This document shows positions 7,902-17,091 of a stretch of 64,000 nucleotides of DNA, in pieces. The notes beneath the pieces were generated by a model. That model was not told where the DNA came from and ran no database searches. It was given only the letters and a program-made list of their open reading frames with translations. This DNA is from an uncultured Lachnospiraceae bacterium (GTDB lineage Bacteria; Bacillota; Clostridia; Lachnospirales; Lachnospiraceae): contig CALWQT010000004.1 of the NCBI GenBank assembly GCA_944383765.1, positions 111,581 to 175,580 on the forward strand, given 5' to 3'. Position 1 is the first letter of the stretch. Each line of letters starts with the position of its first letter. The translations under genes and the position numbers were made by a program.

Positions 7902-9188
7902 GTGGAGCAGGAAAAAGTGATCAAAGCTGCCCTTCTGGGTTTTGGTACAGTAGGCGGCGGTGTATATAAACTGGCAGGAAGGCTGGCTGACGAAATGCAG
8001 AAGAAAGCGGGAGCCAGACTGGAGATCAAGAAAATTCTGGTAAGGGATATGACAAAGCCGAGAGAAGGGGTATCTCCGGAACTTTTGACAGATGACTGGA
8101 ATGAGATACTAAGCGATCCTGAGATTGAAATTGTGATTGAGCTGATGGGAGGAATCGAACCTGCCAGGACCTATGTATCCCAGGCACTGGAAGCGGGAAA
8201 GAATGTGGTTACGGCCAATAAAGACCTTCTGGCAGAATATGGGGGAGAATTATTGGAAAAATCCAAGGAAAACGGAAAAGACCTGCAGTTTGAGGCTTCC
8301 GTGGCCGGTGCGATTCCTGTGATCCGGGCGTTAAAGCACAGCCTGTCAGGCAGTATCATTACAGAGGTATCTGGAATTGTGAACGGTACCACCAACTATA
8401 TCCTGACAAAAATGTCAGAGAAGGGAATGGATTATCAGGAGGCTCTTCAGATGGCTATGGAGAAAGGATATGCGGAATCCAATCCTGAGGCTGATGTGGA
8501 AGGGTATGATGCAGGGAGAAAGATTGCCATTATGGCTTCCATTGCTTTTAATTCCAGAGTTACGTTTCCTCAGGTATATACAGAAGGGATTACGAAAATC
8601 ACAGCTGGAGATATCCGGTTTGCGAAAGAATTTGGCTATGTGATCAAGCTGCTGGGAATTGCAAAGCTGGAAGAAGGAGAGATTCTGGTGAAAGTCCACC
8701 CGGTCCTGCTTCCGGAAGACCATCCTCTGGCGTCGGTCAGAAATTCTTTCAACGCTGTGTTTATTCACGGCGAAGCCTGTGATGATGCCATGTTTATGGG
8801 ACGGGGGGCAGGAGAGATGCCCACTGCCAGTGCCGTGATCGGGGACGTAATTGATGTGATGGGAAATATTGTCCATGGCTGCTGCGGAAGGACAGGCTGC
8901 ACTTGTTATAAGGAACTGAAAGTAAAGGAAATCGGTGATTCTGCCAGTAAATATTTCCTGCGCCTGAAAGTGGAGGATAAACCGGGAGTGTTGGCTAACA
9001 TCGCAGGAGTACTGGGAAATAACGGGGTAAGTATTGCGCAGGTAGTGCAGAAGAAGAGTGAGAATCAGGTGGCAGAGCTGGTGATCATTACCGATGAAGT
9101 GATGGAAAAGAATTTTAACGCATCGATTCAGACAGTGAGACAGATGACGGCGTTAAAACAGGTTGCCAGTATCATCCGGGTATATTAA
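7902..9188 (+). CDS. hom: Homoserine dehydrogenase
   Basis: The 428-residue enzyme reduces aspartate semialdehyde to homoserine with NAD(P)H, at the branch to threonine and methionine. The N-terminal Rossmann fold shows LLGFGTVGGGV. The catalytic region contains VTANKDLLAEYG, EASVAGAIP and GIVNGTTNYILTKM, the family signature. A C-terminal ACT domain (about residues 350-428, KPGVLANIAGVLG) should sense an end product such as threonine. The start is GTG: AAGGAGG ends seven bases upstream and no ATG fits in frame. It is a single-gene unit, with a terminator directly downstream. Confidence 0.95.
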   Translation: MEQEKVIKAALLGFGTVGGGVYKLAGRLADEMQKKAGARLEIKKILVRDMTKPREGVSPELLTDDWNEILSDPEIEIVIELMGGIEPARTYVSQALEAGKNVVTANKDLLAEYGGELLEKSKENGKDLQFEASVAGAIPVIRALKHSLSGSIITEVSGIVNGTTNYILTKMSEKGMDYQEALQMAMEKGYAESNPEADVEGYDAGRKIAIMASIAFNSRVTFPQVYTEGITKITAGDIRFAKEFGYVIKLLGIAKLEEGEILVKVHPVLLPEDHPLASVRNSFNAVFIHGEACDDAMFMGRGAGEMPTASAVIGDVIDVMGNIVHGCCGRTGCTCYKELKVKEIGDSASKYFLRLKVEDKPGVLANIAGVLGNNGVSIAQVVQKKSENQVAELVIITDEVMEKNFNASIQTVRQMTALKQVASIIRVY

Positions 9189-9197
9189 AAAAGAAAG

Positions 9198-9220
9198 GCG
9201 GGGCTTTAGCCCTGCTTTTT
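9198..9220 (+). terminator. Rho-independent terminator after hom
   Basis: GCGGGGC and GCCCTGC form a 7-bp stem (one G-U pair) around a TTTA loop, followed directly by TTTTT. Confidence 0.75.
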
Positions 9221-9316
9221 CCATTTTCCCCTATCTTTTTGGAAATTTATGAGGTATAATAGCATTGATTAAAATTCATACAACATCACTATGAATTGCG
9301 GAAAGGAAAGAAAAAA

Positions 9317-11503
9317 TTGACACAGGAAATTTGTCTGAGAAAAATAGAACAGGATTTTCCACGTTTACGGGAAGCTATGGGGAAAATAAGAGAAAAAATA
9401 GAAAAGAAGACGATATCCATGGAAGAGGCTGCCCGTCTGGCAGCCGAGCGTACTTCCATCGAAGAGCCGGAGTGGGAGATGGCGGCAGCCAGACTGCGCT
9501 ACTGTGGTTTTATACAGGAGATGAATGACAGGAGAAAAAGGCTGGGAATCCAGGGATTTGTGGAACTGGTCGCATGGCTGGTCGAAGAAGAACTATATGG
9601 GGCATATATTCCGGAATCCTACAGCCGGGATGAACTGGTGCAGGCGGAAACGTTTCTGGCTGAAGACAGAAATGAGCTGTTTACGTATTCCGGATTGGAA
9701 CTGTTGCTGAATCGGTATGTGATCCGGAGCCGGCAGGGGGAGCTGTTAGAGACGCCCCAGGAAATGTATCTGGGAATTGCCCTTCATCTTGCTATGAAAG
9801 AAAAAAGAGAAGAAAGAATGGAGTGGGTAAAAAAATTCTATGATATGCTGAGTCTTCAGCAGGTAACGATGGCAACTCCCACCCTGTCCAATGCCAGAAA
9901 GCCTTTTCACCAGCTTTCCAGCTGCTTTATTGACGTAGTTCCTGACAGTTTGGATGGGATTTACAGGAGCCTGGATAATTTTGCCAAAGTCAGTAAATTT
10001 GGCGGAGGAATGGGACTTTATTTTGGGAAAGTAAGAGCGGCGGGAAGCAGTATCCGTGGATTTGAAGGTGCAGCAGGGGGCGTGATCCGGTGGATCAGGC
10101 TGGTGAATGACACAGCAGTAGCGGTGGACCAGCTGGGGATGAGACAGGGAGCAGCAGCTGTTTATCTGGATGCCTGGCATCGGGACCTTCCGGAATTTCT
10201 GCAATTGCGGACTAACAACGGTGATGACCGTATGAAAGCTCATGACCTGTTTCCTGCAGTCTGTTATCCGGATCTTTTCTGGAAGATGGCAAAGGAGAAT
10301 CTGGACCAGCCCTGGTATCTGATGTGTCCCCATGAAATTTTAATGGCAAAAGGATATGCACTGGAAGATTATTTTGGAGAAGAGTGGGAAAAACGGTATT
10401 GGGAATGTGTGGCTGACGACAGGATTGAAAAGCGGACGATTCTGCTCAAAGACCTGGTTCGTATGATCTTAAAATCAGCAGTGGAAACAGGAACTCCGTT
10501 TGCGTTTAACCGTGATACGGTGAATCATATGAATCCTAACAGCCATAAGGGAATGATTTACTGTTCCAATCTGTGTACGGAGATTGCCCAGAATATGTCT
10601 CCCATGAACTTAAGAGAAATTTCCGTGGAAAGCGGAGAACATGGGGCGGTAGTGACTACCTCCGTGGAGGCTGGTGATTTCGTGGTGTGCAATCTGGCCA
10701 GTCTCTGTCTGGGCAATATTCCGGTGGAAAATGAAGACGTTATGGAGAAAATCGTTTCGGCGGTGATCAGGGTCCTGGATAACGTGATCGACTTGAATTT
10801 TTATCCTCTTCCCTATGCGGAACTGACCAGCAGGAATTATCGCGGCATCGGTCTGGGGGTGAGCGGTTATCATCATATGCTGGCAAAAAGGGGAATCCGC
10901 TGGGAGTCAGAGGAACATCTGAGATTTGCAGACCAGGTATTTGAACGGATCAATTACATGGCAGTAAAAGCCAGCTGCAGTCTGGCAGCAGAAAGGGGAA
11001 GCTATCCGTATTTTGAGGGGAGCGGCTGGCAGACGGGAACCTATTTTGACAAGAGGGGATATCACAGCGAAAAATGGCAGGATTTAAAAAAACAGGCAGC
11101 TAAGGGAATCCGAAACGGGTGGCTGCTGGCTGTGGCTCCCACCTCATCTACCAGCATACTGGCTGGTACGACAGCAGGTTTAGACCCTGTCATGAAGAAA
11201 TTTTTTCTGGAGGAGAAGAAGCATGCAATCCTGCCAAGGGTTGCGCCTGAACTGAGCCCTTCCACATTCTGGATCTATAAGGAAGCTCACCACATTGACC
11301 AGAACTGGAGCCTGCGGGCTGCCGGGGTAAGGCAGAGACATATTGATCAGGCCCAGAGTGTGAATCTGTATATTACCAATGATTATACCTTAAGGCAGGT
11401 GCTGGGACTTTATCTTACAGCCTGGGAAGAGGGCGTCAAGACGATTTATTATATCAGAAGCAGATCACTGGAAGTGGAAGAATGCGAAAGCTGCTCTTCC
11501 TAA
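9317..11503 (+). CDS. nrdA: Ribonucleoside-diphosphate reductase, alpha (large) subunit
   Basis: This is the large catalytic subunit of an oxygen-dependent class I ribonucleotide reductase, about 728 residues. Hallmarks are the active-site cysteine in HQLSSCF, SNLCTEI with the radical cysteine and Glu, VVCNLASL with the second redox cysteine, the YY pair in TIYYIRSRS for radical transfer, and a C-terminal CESC shuttle. No N-terminal ATP-cone is evident. The frame is open to a TTG at 9296, but that codon has no ribosome binding site. The TTG at 9317 has AAAGGA nine bases upstream and is preferred. nrdB follows at once; no nrdI or nrdH is nearby, so class Ia rather than Ib is likely. Confidence 0.93.
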   Translation: MTQEICLRKIEQDFPRLREAMGKIREKIEKKTISMEEAARLAAERTSIEEPEWEMAAARLRYCGFIQEMNDRRKRLGIQGFVELVAWLVEEELYGAYIPESYSRDELVQAETFLAEDRNELFTYSGLELLLNRYVIRSRQGELLETPQEMYLGIALHLAMKEKREERMEWVKKFYDMLSLQQVTMATPTLSNARKPFHQLSSCFIDVVPDSLDGIYRSLDNFAKVSKFGGGMGLYFGKVRAAGSSIRGFEGAAGGVIRWIRLVNDTAVAVDQLGMRQGAAAVYLDAWHRDLPEFLQLRTNNGDDRMKAHDLFPAVCYPDLFWKMAKENLDQPWYLMCPHEILMAKGYALEDYFGEEWEKRYWECVADDRIEKRTILLKDLVRMILKSAVETGTPFAFNRDTVNHMNPNSHKGMIYCSNLCTEIAQNMSPMNLREISVESGEHGAVVTTSVEAGDFVVCNLASLCLGNIPVENEDVMEKIVSAVIRVLDNVIDLNFYPLPYAELTSRNYRGIGLGVSGYHHMLAKRGIRWESEEHLRFADQVFERINYMAVKASCSLAAERGSYPYFEGSGWQTGTYFDKRGYHSEKWQDLKKQAAKGIRNGWLLAVAPTSSTSILAGTTAGLDPVMKKFFLEEKKHAILPRVAPELSPSTFWIYKEAHHIDQNWSLRAAGVRQRHIDQAQSVNLYITNDYTLRQVLGLYLTAWEEGVKTIYYIRSRSLEVEECESCSS

Positions 11504-11513
11504 AGGAGGATAT

Positions 11514-12557
11514 ATGACCATACTTGTAAAAAAGAAACTGTTTCATCCGGAAGGGGATACGGACCTGGGAAGCCGCCGGATCATAGGAGGAAACACCACG
11601 AACCTGAATGATTTTAATAATATGAAATATGGCTGGGCCAGCGAATGGTACCGGCAGGCAATGAATAATTTCTGGATTCCGGAGGAAATCAGTATGGCAG
11701 CTGATGTTCTGGATTATCCGAAACTGCTGCCGTCGGAAAAACAGGCATATGATAAGATCCTAAGCTTTCTTATTTTTCTGGATTCGGTACAGACGGCAAA
11801 TCTGCCGAATGTGAGTCAGTATGTGACTGCCAATGAGGTAAATCTTTGCCTGACAATCCAGGCATTTCAGGAGGCGGTTCACAGCCAGAGCTACAGTTAT
11901 ATGCTGGATACGATCTGCAGCCCTGCGGAAAGGGACAGGATCCTGTATCAATGGAAAGAGGATGAACATCTTCTGAGGCGGAACACGTTTATCGGAAATT
12001 TGTATAATGAATTTCAGGAAAAGCCTGATGATGTGGGATTTCTGAAAGTTCTGATGGCCAACTATATTCTGGAAGGAATTTATTTTTACAGCGGTTTTAT
12101 GTTTTTTTATAATCTTGCCCGGGGTGGAAAAATGCCGGGAAGCGTTCAGGAAATCCGTTATATCAACCGGGATGAGAATACCCATCTGTGGCTGTTTCGC
12201 AGTATCATAAGGGAACTGCAGCGGGAAGAACCGGGGCTGTTTACGGAAAAAAATGTGGCTGTGCTGAAGGAAATGATGATGGAAGGTGTCCGCCAGGAAA
12301 TTGCCTGGGGACATTATGTGATCGGTGACCGGATACCCGGACTGGACCGGGAAATGGTAGAGGAGTATATCCGGTACCTGGGAAATCTGCGCTGGTCCTC
12401 TTTGGGATTTGGGGTGCTGGACGAAAGAGGGGTGCAGGAACCGGATTCCATGAAATGGGTTGGGCTTTATGCCAATGCGAATATGGTCAAAACAGATTTC
12501 TTTGAAGCGAAAAGTACGGCCTATGCCAAAAGTACAGTATTGCTGGACGATTTGTAA
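11514..12557 (+). CDS. nrdB: Ribonucleoside-diphosphate reductase, beta (small) subunit
   Basis: This 347-residue ferritin-like subunit generates and stores the radical for NrdA. Expected metal ligands are visible: Asp in IFLDSVQ, Glu and His in QEAVHSQSY, Glu in YILEGIYF, and Glu and His in RDENTHLW. The radical tyrosine is present as Y in VHSQSY, at the position of E. coli Tyr122. The start has AAAGGAGG and lies ten bases after the nrdA stop, so the pair is co-transcribed. For an anaerobe this enzyme probably serves micro-oxic exposure beside an anaerobic class III enzyme elsewhere; that last point is inference. Confidence 0.93.
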   Translation: MTILVKKKLFHPEGDTDLGSRRIIGGNTTNLNDFNNMKYGWASEWYRQAMNNFWIPEEISMAADVLDYPKLLPSEKQAYDKILSFLIFLDSVQTANLPNVSQYVTANEVNLCLTIQAFQEAVHSQSYSYMLDTICSPAERDRILYQWKEDEHLLRRNTFIGNLYNEFQEKPDDVGFLKVLMANYILEGIYFYSGFMFFYNLARGGKMPGSVQEIRYINRDENTHLWLFRSIIRELQREEPGLFTEKNVAVLKEMMMEGVRQEIAWGHYVIGDRIPGLDREMVEEYIRYLGNLRWSSLGFGVLDERGVQEPDSMKWVGLYANANMVKTDFFEAKSTAYAKSTVLLDDL

Positions 12558-12569
12558 AAAAAGAATTAT

Positions 12570-12592
12570 ACTGTTATTAGAAAGATAACAGT
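12570..12592. repeat. Inverted repeat between nrdB and the nitroreductase gene
   Basis: ACTGTTAT and ATAACAGT form an 8-bp stem with a seven-base spacer. It is flanked by A-runs on both sides, so it lacks a T-tract in the plus direction. It could be an operator for the nitroreductase gene or an mRNA hairpin. Confidence 0.5.
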
Positions 12593-12612
12593 AAAAAAGG
12601 AGGAAATGCCAT

Positions 12613-13131
12613 ATGAATCAGACGATGGAAACCATTTTGGCAAGGAGGAGTGTCCGCAGCTTTCGGAATCAGCCGATTCCCCAGGAAGAACTGGAACAGA
12701 TCGTTCAGGCGGCTCTCCACGCACCCAGCGGTATGGGACGGCAGACCTGGAAATTTACGGTGGTAACGAACCGGGAGAAGATACAGAAGCTGGCACAGGC
12801 AGTAGCGGAGGTACTGGGCAGAGAAGGGTATGATATGTACCAGCCAGAAACCATCATCATTCCATCCAATGAACGGGCCAGCAAATTCGGAAAGGAAGAT
12901 GACGCCTGCGCTATGGTGAATATTTTCCTTGCGGCAAAGTCATTCGGGATTGGTTCTGTGTGGATCAATCAGCTTCAGGGAATCTGTGATGATCCCAAAA
13001 TCCGGGAAGTCCTGAGGGAATTTGAGATTCCCGAAGACCATGTGGTGTATGGCCTGGCGGCTCTGGGATATCCGGATGATACTCCGATTCCGGAAAAAGA
13101 AAGGATTGGAAAAGTAGCTTATATCAGATAA
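12613..13131 (+). CDS. Nitroreductase family protein
   Basis: This 172-residue FMN-dependent nitroreductase-fold protein is predicted to reduce quinones, nitro compounds or flavins with NAD(P)H. The N-terminal ILARRSVRSFRNQPI is the family hallmark for FMN phosphate binding, and ALHAPSGMGRQTWKF carries the usual APSG motif. The C-terminal GLAALGYPDD (normally GYP) closes the active site. The length is that of the short branch. An AAGGAGG site precedes the ATG. The gene stands alone behind an inverted repeat and is followed by a strong terminator. Confidence 0.9.
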   Translation: MNQTMETILARRSVRSFRNQPIPQEELEQIVQAALHAPSGMGRQTWKFTVVTNREKIQKLAQAVAEVLGREGYDMYQPETIIIPSNERASKFGKEDDACAMVNIFLAAKSFGIGSVWINQLQGICDDPKIREVLREFEIPEDHVVYGLAALGYPDDTPIPEKERIGKVAYIR

Positions 13132-13142
13132 ATAGGGAAGTG

Positions 13143-13182
13143 AAAAGCTCCGGACCTATGCATACAGGCTTCCGGAGCTTTT
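13143..13182 (+). terminator. Rho-independent terminator after the nitroreductase gene
   Basis: AAAAGCTCCGGA and TCCGGAGCTTTT form a 12-bp perfect stem with a 16-base loop, followed by more T residues. Confidence 0.9.
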
Positions 13183-13209
13183 TCCTGTCTTTTGATATGG
13201 GGGAAAACC

Positions 13210-13238
13210 TTGCCGAACCTTCGTTTTTTTGTTATAAT
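13210..13238 (+). promoter_or_regulatory. Promoter of glnS
   Basis: TTGCCG, a 17-base T-rich spacer and a perfect TATAAT lie about 60 bases before the glnS start. Confidence 0.8.
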
Positions 13239-13296
13239 GGTTCAACATGGGAAGAAGCGGGATTTCCGCTGATGATAGAAACGTGGAGGAACAGAT

Positions 13297-14964
13297 ATGG
13301 AAGAGAAAGAGGTAGTTTCCAAAAATTTTATTGAACAGGAAATAGAGAAAGATCTGGCAGAGGGTGTGTATGACCATGTTCAGACCAGATTTCCCCCGGA
13401 ACCTAATGGATATCTGCATATCGGACATGCAAAGTCCATCCTGTTAAACTATGGTCTGGCACAGAAATATGGCGGTAAATTTAATCTTCGTTTTGATGAT
13501 ACCAATCCTACCAAGGAAAAGGTTGAATTTGTGGAGTCTATCAAAGCAGATGTGGAATGGCTGGGAGCAGATTTTGAGGACAGGCTGTTTTTTGCTTCCG
13601 ATTATTTTCAGCAGATGTATGAGTGTGCTGTGCTTCTGATCAAAAAAGGAAAAGCATTTGTCTGTGATCTGACAGCGGAAGAGATTAGGGAGTATCGGGG
13701 AGATTTTAAAACTCCAGGTAAAGAGAGTCCTTACCGGAACCGTTCCGTAGAAGAGAATCTCCGGCTTTTTGAAGAGATGAAAGAAGGAAAATATAAGGAT
13801 GGAGAGAAAGTGCTCCGTGCTAAAATTGATATGGCATCTCCCAATATCAATATGAGAGATCCGGTCATTTACCGGGTTGCACATATGAGCCATCACAATA
13901 CGGGAGATGCATGGTGCATCTATCCGATGTATGACTTCGCTCATCCGATTGAAGATGCCATTGAGCATATTACCCATTCGATCTGTACCTTGGAGTTTGA
14001 GGATCACAGACCATTGTATGACTGGGTAGTGAAAGAATGTGAATTTGAAAATCCTCCAAGACAGATTGAGTTTGCCAAGCTGTATCTGACCAATGTGATC
14101 ACTGGAAAGAGATATATCAAGAAACTGGTGGAAGACGGTATTGTAGATGGCTGGGACGATCCCCGTCTGGTATCCATCGCAGCTCTCAGAAGAAGAGGAT
14201 ATACGCCGGAATCCATACGTATGTTTGTGGACCTGGTAGGAGTGGCAAAAGCCAACAGCTCCGTAGATTATGCCCTTTTGGAGTATTGCATCCGCGAGGA
14301 CCTGAAACTGAAAAAGGCCCGTATGATGGCAGTACTGGATCCGGTAAAACTGGTAATTGATAATTATCCGGAAGGTCAGATGGAAGAAGTAGAAGTACCC
14401 AATAATCTGGAGAATCCGGAACTGGGTTCCAGAATGGTTCCATTTGGCAGGGAACTGTATATAGAACGGGAAGACTTTATGGAGGAGCCTCCGAAGAAAT
14501 ATTTCCGTATGTTCCCAGGCAATGAAGTGCGTTTGATGGGAGCATATTTTGCCACCTGTACCGGTTGTGAAAAAGATGAGAATGGAAATGTAACGGTTAT
14601 CCATTGTACCTATGATCCGGCAACCAAAGGCGGTTCCAGTGCTGATGGAAGAAAGGTAAAAGGTACGATTCACTGGGTGGCAGCACAGACAGCAGTAAAG
14701 GCAGAATGTCGTCTGTATGAAAATATCGTAGATGAAGAGAAAGGAAAACTCAACGAGGACGGCAGTCTGAACCTGAATCCCAATTCTCTGACCGTACTGA
14801 CAGAATGCTATGTAGAACCTTCTTTAGGAAAGGCGGAAGCATATGACAGTTTCCAGTTTGTGAGAAACGGTTATTTCTGTGTGGATTGTAAAGACAGCAG
14901 ACCGGATCATATGGTATTTAACCGCATTGTTTCTCTGAAGAGTTCCTTTAAGATTCAGAAATAG
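13297..14964 (+). CDS. glnS: Glutaminyl-tRNA synthetase
   Basis: This 555-residue class I synthetase charges tRNA-Gln directly. [17 protein letters not shown] carries the HIGH motif, followed by [17 protein letters not shown] is conserved as DGWDDPRLV, with [12 protein letters not shown] after it, and the C-terminal beta-barrels carry [13 protein letters not shown] segments. These features separate it from GluRS. The KMSKS-loop position reads [11 protein letters not shown], where E. coli GlnRS has VMSKRKL, so the loop is degenerate though the Lys-Arg pair remains. Many Firmicutes lack GlnRS and use GatCAB, so its presence suggests a lineage that acquired it. A MocR regulator gene follows eight bases later. 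Confidence 0.93.
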   Translation: MEEKEVVSKNFIEQEIEKDLAEGVYDHVQTRFPPEPNGYLHIGHAKSILLNYGLAQKYGGKFNLRFDDTNPTKEKVEFVESIKADVEWLGADFEDRLFFASDYFQQMYECAVLLIKKGKAFVCDLTAEEIREYRGDFKTPGKESPYRNRSVEENLRLFEEMKEGKYKDGEKVLRAKIDMASPNINMRDPVIYRVAHMSHHNTGDAWCIYPMYDFAHPIEDAIEHITHSICTLEFEDHRPLYDWVVKECEFENPPRQIEFAKLYLTNVITGKRYIKKLVEDGIVDGWDDPRLVSIAALRRRGYTPESIRMFVDLVGVAKANSSVDYALLEYCIREDLKLKKARMMAVLDPVKLVIDNYPEGQMEEVEVPNNLENPELGSRMVPFGRELYIEREDFMEEPPKKYFRMFPGNEVRLMGAYFATCTGCEKDENGNVTVIHCTYDPATKGGSSADGRKVKGTIHWVAAQTAVKAECRLYENIVDEEKGKLNEDGSLNLNPNSLTVLTECYVEPSLGKAEAYDSFQFVRNGYFCVDCKDSRPDHMVFNRIVSLKSSFKIQK

Positions 14965-14972
14965 GAGATAAG

Positions 14973-16385
14973 ATGGAATTACTGATCCCGTTAAAGAATG
15001 GGAGTAAGACCCCACTTTATGAACAGATTTACGAATATATCAGAAATGAGATCAGAAATGGCGGACTGCGGGCAGCAGCCCGCCTTCCTTCTACCAGGCA
15101 ACTGGCAGAAAACCTGAAGGTAAGCCGAAGCACGACTCAGCTGGCTTATGACCAGCTGGTAGCGGAAGGTTATATTGAAGCAAAGCAGTACCGGGGGTAT
15201 TTTGTATGTGATACTTACGGTATTCTGGAAATCAACAGGACTGTGGAAAAGAAAGAAGATTCTGGAGGCGATGAGAGGTGCAAACCTTCTTCAGAACATA
15301 TCGTTGTAGATTTCTCGCCCAGAGGCATCGATCTGGAAACCTTTCCTTATGGAGTCTGGAGAAAAATTTCCAGGGAAACACTGGTGGATGATAACAGAGA
15401 AATGCTGCTGGCAGGAGACAGAAGAGGAGAACGGAATCTGAGAGAAGCGATCAGGGATTATCTTCATTCTGCCAGGGGGGTGGAATGCAGGCCGGAACAG
15501 ATCATCATCGGGGCAGGGAATGAGTATCTTTTGATGTTGCTGGCAGCGGTGCTGGGAAGGAAACGGGTCATTGCCATGGAAACCCCAACTTACCGGCAGG
15601 CATATCTTACTCTGGCAGGGCAGGGAGTGGAAATAAGGCCAGTGGAAATGGACGGCAGCGGTATGAAGATCCCTGAACTGGAAAATAGCGGAGCAGATAT
15701 TGCGTATGTGATGCCTTCTCATCAGTTTCCAACAGGAATCGTGATGCCGGTGAAGCGGAGACAGGAACTTCTGGCATGGGCGGGGAAGAAGGAAGGGAGA
15801 TATCTGATCGAGGATGATTATGACAGTGAATTCCGGTATAAAGGCAAGCCCATACCGGCTCTTCAGGGAATGGGAAAAGCAGAGAAAGTCATTTATCTGG
15901 GAACCTTTTCTCAGTCCATTGCTTCCGCTATCCGTGTCAGCTATATGGTACTGCCTCCGGCGGTTTACCAGTCTTACTGCGAAAAAGCAGGGTTTTATGC
16001 GTCCACGGTATCCAGGATTGACCAGAATATCCTGTACCGTTTTCTGGAAAAAGGATACTATGAGCGTCATCTGAACCGTATGAGGGCGGTTTACCGGGCA
16101 AAGCATGACAAGCTTCTGGGGGAATTAAAGTCTCTGGAGAACCAGTTTACGGTTTCCGGAGAGTATGCAGGTATCCATGTGATGTTTACTCACAGGGAAA
16201 GAACAGAACAGGAGCTGATCGCACTTGCAGCAGGTCAGGGAGTGAAAGTATACGGCTTATCGTCCTACTTTATAGGGAAAGAGCAGAGAAGGAAGGAAAG
16301 CTCATCTGTGATTTTGGGATATGCCAGCCTGACAGAAGAGGAAATAGAAGAAGGAGCGGCCAGATTGAAGCAGGCCTGGTTGTAA
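14973..16385 (+). CDS. MocR-type regulator (GntR HTH fused to aminotransferase-like domain), PLP lysine replaced
   Basis: This 470-residue fusion has an N-terminal GntR winged helix (about residues 12-80; RLPSTRQLAENLKVSRST) and a C-terminal fold-type I aminotransferase-like domain, as in GabR and PdxR. The sensor pocket shows MPSHQFPTG and EDDYDSEFRY, both typical for binding pyridoxal phosphate. The Schiff-base lysine, in GTFSKS of GabR, is Gln314 here (GTFSQSIAS), with codon CAG at 15912-15914. Covalent PLP binding is therefore unlikely; it may bind PLP or another ligand non-covalently. It is only eight bases after glnS and probably co-transcribed. Its target genes cannot be told from position alone. 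Confidence 0.88.
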   Translation: MELLIPLKNGSKTPLYEQIYEYIRNEIRNGGLRAAARLPSTRQLAENLKVSRSTTQLAYDQLVAEGYIEAKQYRGYFVCDTYGILEINRTVEKKEDSGGDERCKPSSEHIVVDFSPRGIDLETFPYGVWRKISRETLVDDNREMLLAGDRRGERNLREAIRDYLHSARGVECRPEQIIIGAGNEYLLMLLAAVLGRKRVIAMETPTYRQAYLTLAGQGVEIRPVEMDGSGMKIPELENSGADIAYVMPSHQFPTGIVMPVKRRQELLAWAGKKEGRYLIEDDYDSEFRYKGKPIPALQGMGKAEKVIYLGTFSQSIASAIRVSYMVLPPAVYQSYCEKAGFYASTVSRIDQNILYRFLEKGYYERHLNRMRAVYRAKHDKLLGELKSLENQFTVSGEYAGIHVMFTHRERTEQELIALAAGQGVKVYGLSSYFIGKEQRRKESSSVILGYASLTEEEIEEGAARLKQAWL

Positions 16386-16395
16386 AGCGCAAAAA

Positions 16396-16419
16396 AGGAA
16401 CCGGTATATTCCGGTTCCT
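16396..16419. terminator. Terminator between the MocR gene and the convergent small membrane-protein gene
   Basis: AGGAACCGG and CCGGTTCCT form a 9-bp stem with a TATATT loop, followed by CTTTCTTT on the plus strand and by a run of six T residues on the minus strand. It can serve both genes. Confidence 0.8.
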
Positions 16420-16441
16420 CTTTCTTTACATGGGAATTTAT

Positions 16442-16927
16442 TTACTGATCCATTTCTTCAATGACTGTTTCAATGGTATCAGCTGCTTCTGTTACAGCAT
16501 CTTCCGCTTTTTCTGTCATTTTTTCGGTAGCATTCACTGCCTTTTCCGTTGCTTTTCCAGCCATATTTTTCATACGTTCTTTTGCCATCTGGGCGGTATC
16601 TTTTGCAGCGGCTCCTACTGTACCGGCTGTATCAGAAAGAATGGCGGCGGTATCTTTTACCATATCTTTTGCAGCTCCAGCCATATCTTTTGCGGCATCG
16701 ATCATATCCCCTGCGGCAACCATAAATTCATCTTTGTCTGCGTGAAGAGGAACGTATTTTCGGGAAGTGGTATCCGATTCATTGGTATCTTCGTCTTCAA
16801 AATCGTGAAAGTCTTCCTCCAGCTCCTTATTAAATGATTTATACTTTTTAAAATAAGAGACGCCAACGGCAACAGCTCCCGTAATGACAGCCAGAGTCAG
16901 CCATTTTCCTGTGTTGTTTTTTGCCAT
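16442..16927 (-). CDS. Membrane-anchored Ala-rich helical protein (YtxH-like)
   Basis: This 161-residue protein starts with a short charged segment and one transmembrane helix (about residues 9-25, LTLAVITGAVAVGVSYF). An acidic linker follows (FHDFEDEDTNES), then a long amphipathic helix from about residue 70 made of imperfect 11-residue-like units: AAKDMAGAAKDMVK, TAQMAKERMKNM, EKAVNATEKMTEKAE. This layout resembles YtxH/LEA-like or apolipoprotein-like proteins, which coat membranes or act in stress. The match is by composition and architecture only. The gene stands alone upstream of, and divergent from, groESL. Confidence 0.72.
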   Translation of the reverse strand: MAKNNTGKWLTLAVITGAVAVGVSYFKKYKSFNKELEEDFHDFEDEDTNESDTTSRKYVPLHADKDEFMVAAGDMIDAAKDMAGAAKDMVKDTAAILSDTAGTVGAAAKDTAQMAKERMKNMAGKATEKAVNATEKMTEKAEDAVTEAADTIETVIEEMDQ

Positions 16928-17064
16928 ATGAAAAACTCCTTTCGATTTGAAACGTTCTAGGTACTATTGTAATACGAAACTGAGAAAAAAGAAAGGTATA
17001 AGTTACGAAAATTTCTATAAAATAAGAGGGAAGAAACGGTAAAGTAGGAAAGTTTATAAAGTTT

Positions 17065-17091
17065 TTAGCACTCGAATCTTGACAGTGCTAA
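17065..17091 (+). promoter_or_regulatory. CIRCE element (HrcA operator) of groESL
   Basis: TTAGCACTC, nine bases, then CAGTGCTAA matches the CIRCE consensus TTAGCACTC-N9-GAGTGCTAA with one mismatch in the second arm. The spacing is exact. HrcA repression of groESL during non-stress growth is expected. hrcA itself is not in the window. Confidence 0.93.

Noticed and set aside
9296..9316. TTG at 9296 as the nrdA start
   Set aside because: No ribosome site precedes it; the TTG at 9317 has AAAGGA nine bases upstream.
9221..9316. NrdR boxes before nrdA
   Set aside because: I looked for the ACACTATATMTTGTGT-type pattern and found only partial matches (ACAACATCACTATG).
12570..12592. Terminator after nrdB
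   Set aside because: The inverted repeat is only 8 bp and is followed by A residues on the plus strand, so it is kept only as an inverted repeat.
13444..14673. 409-residue minus-strand open frame
   Set aside because: It is antisense to glnS; the long length reflects glnS codon usage and no family motif is present.
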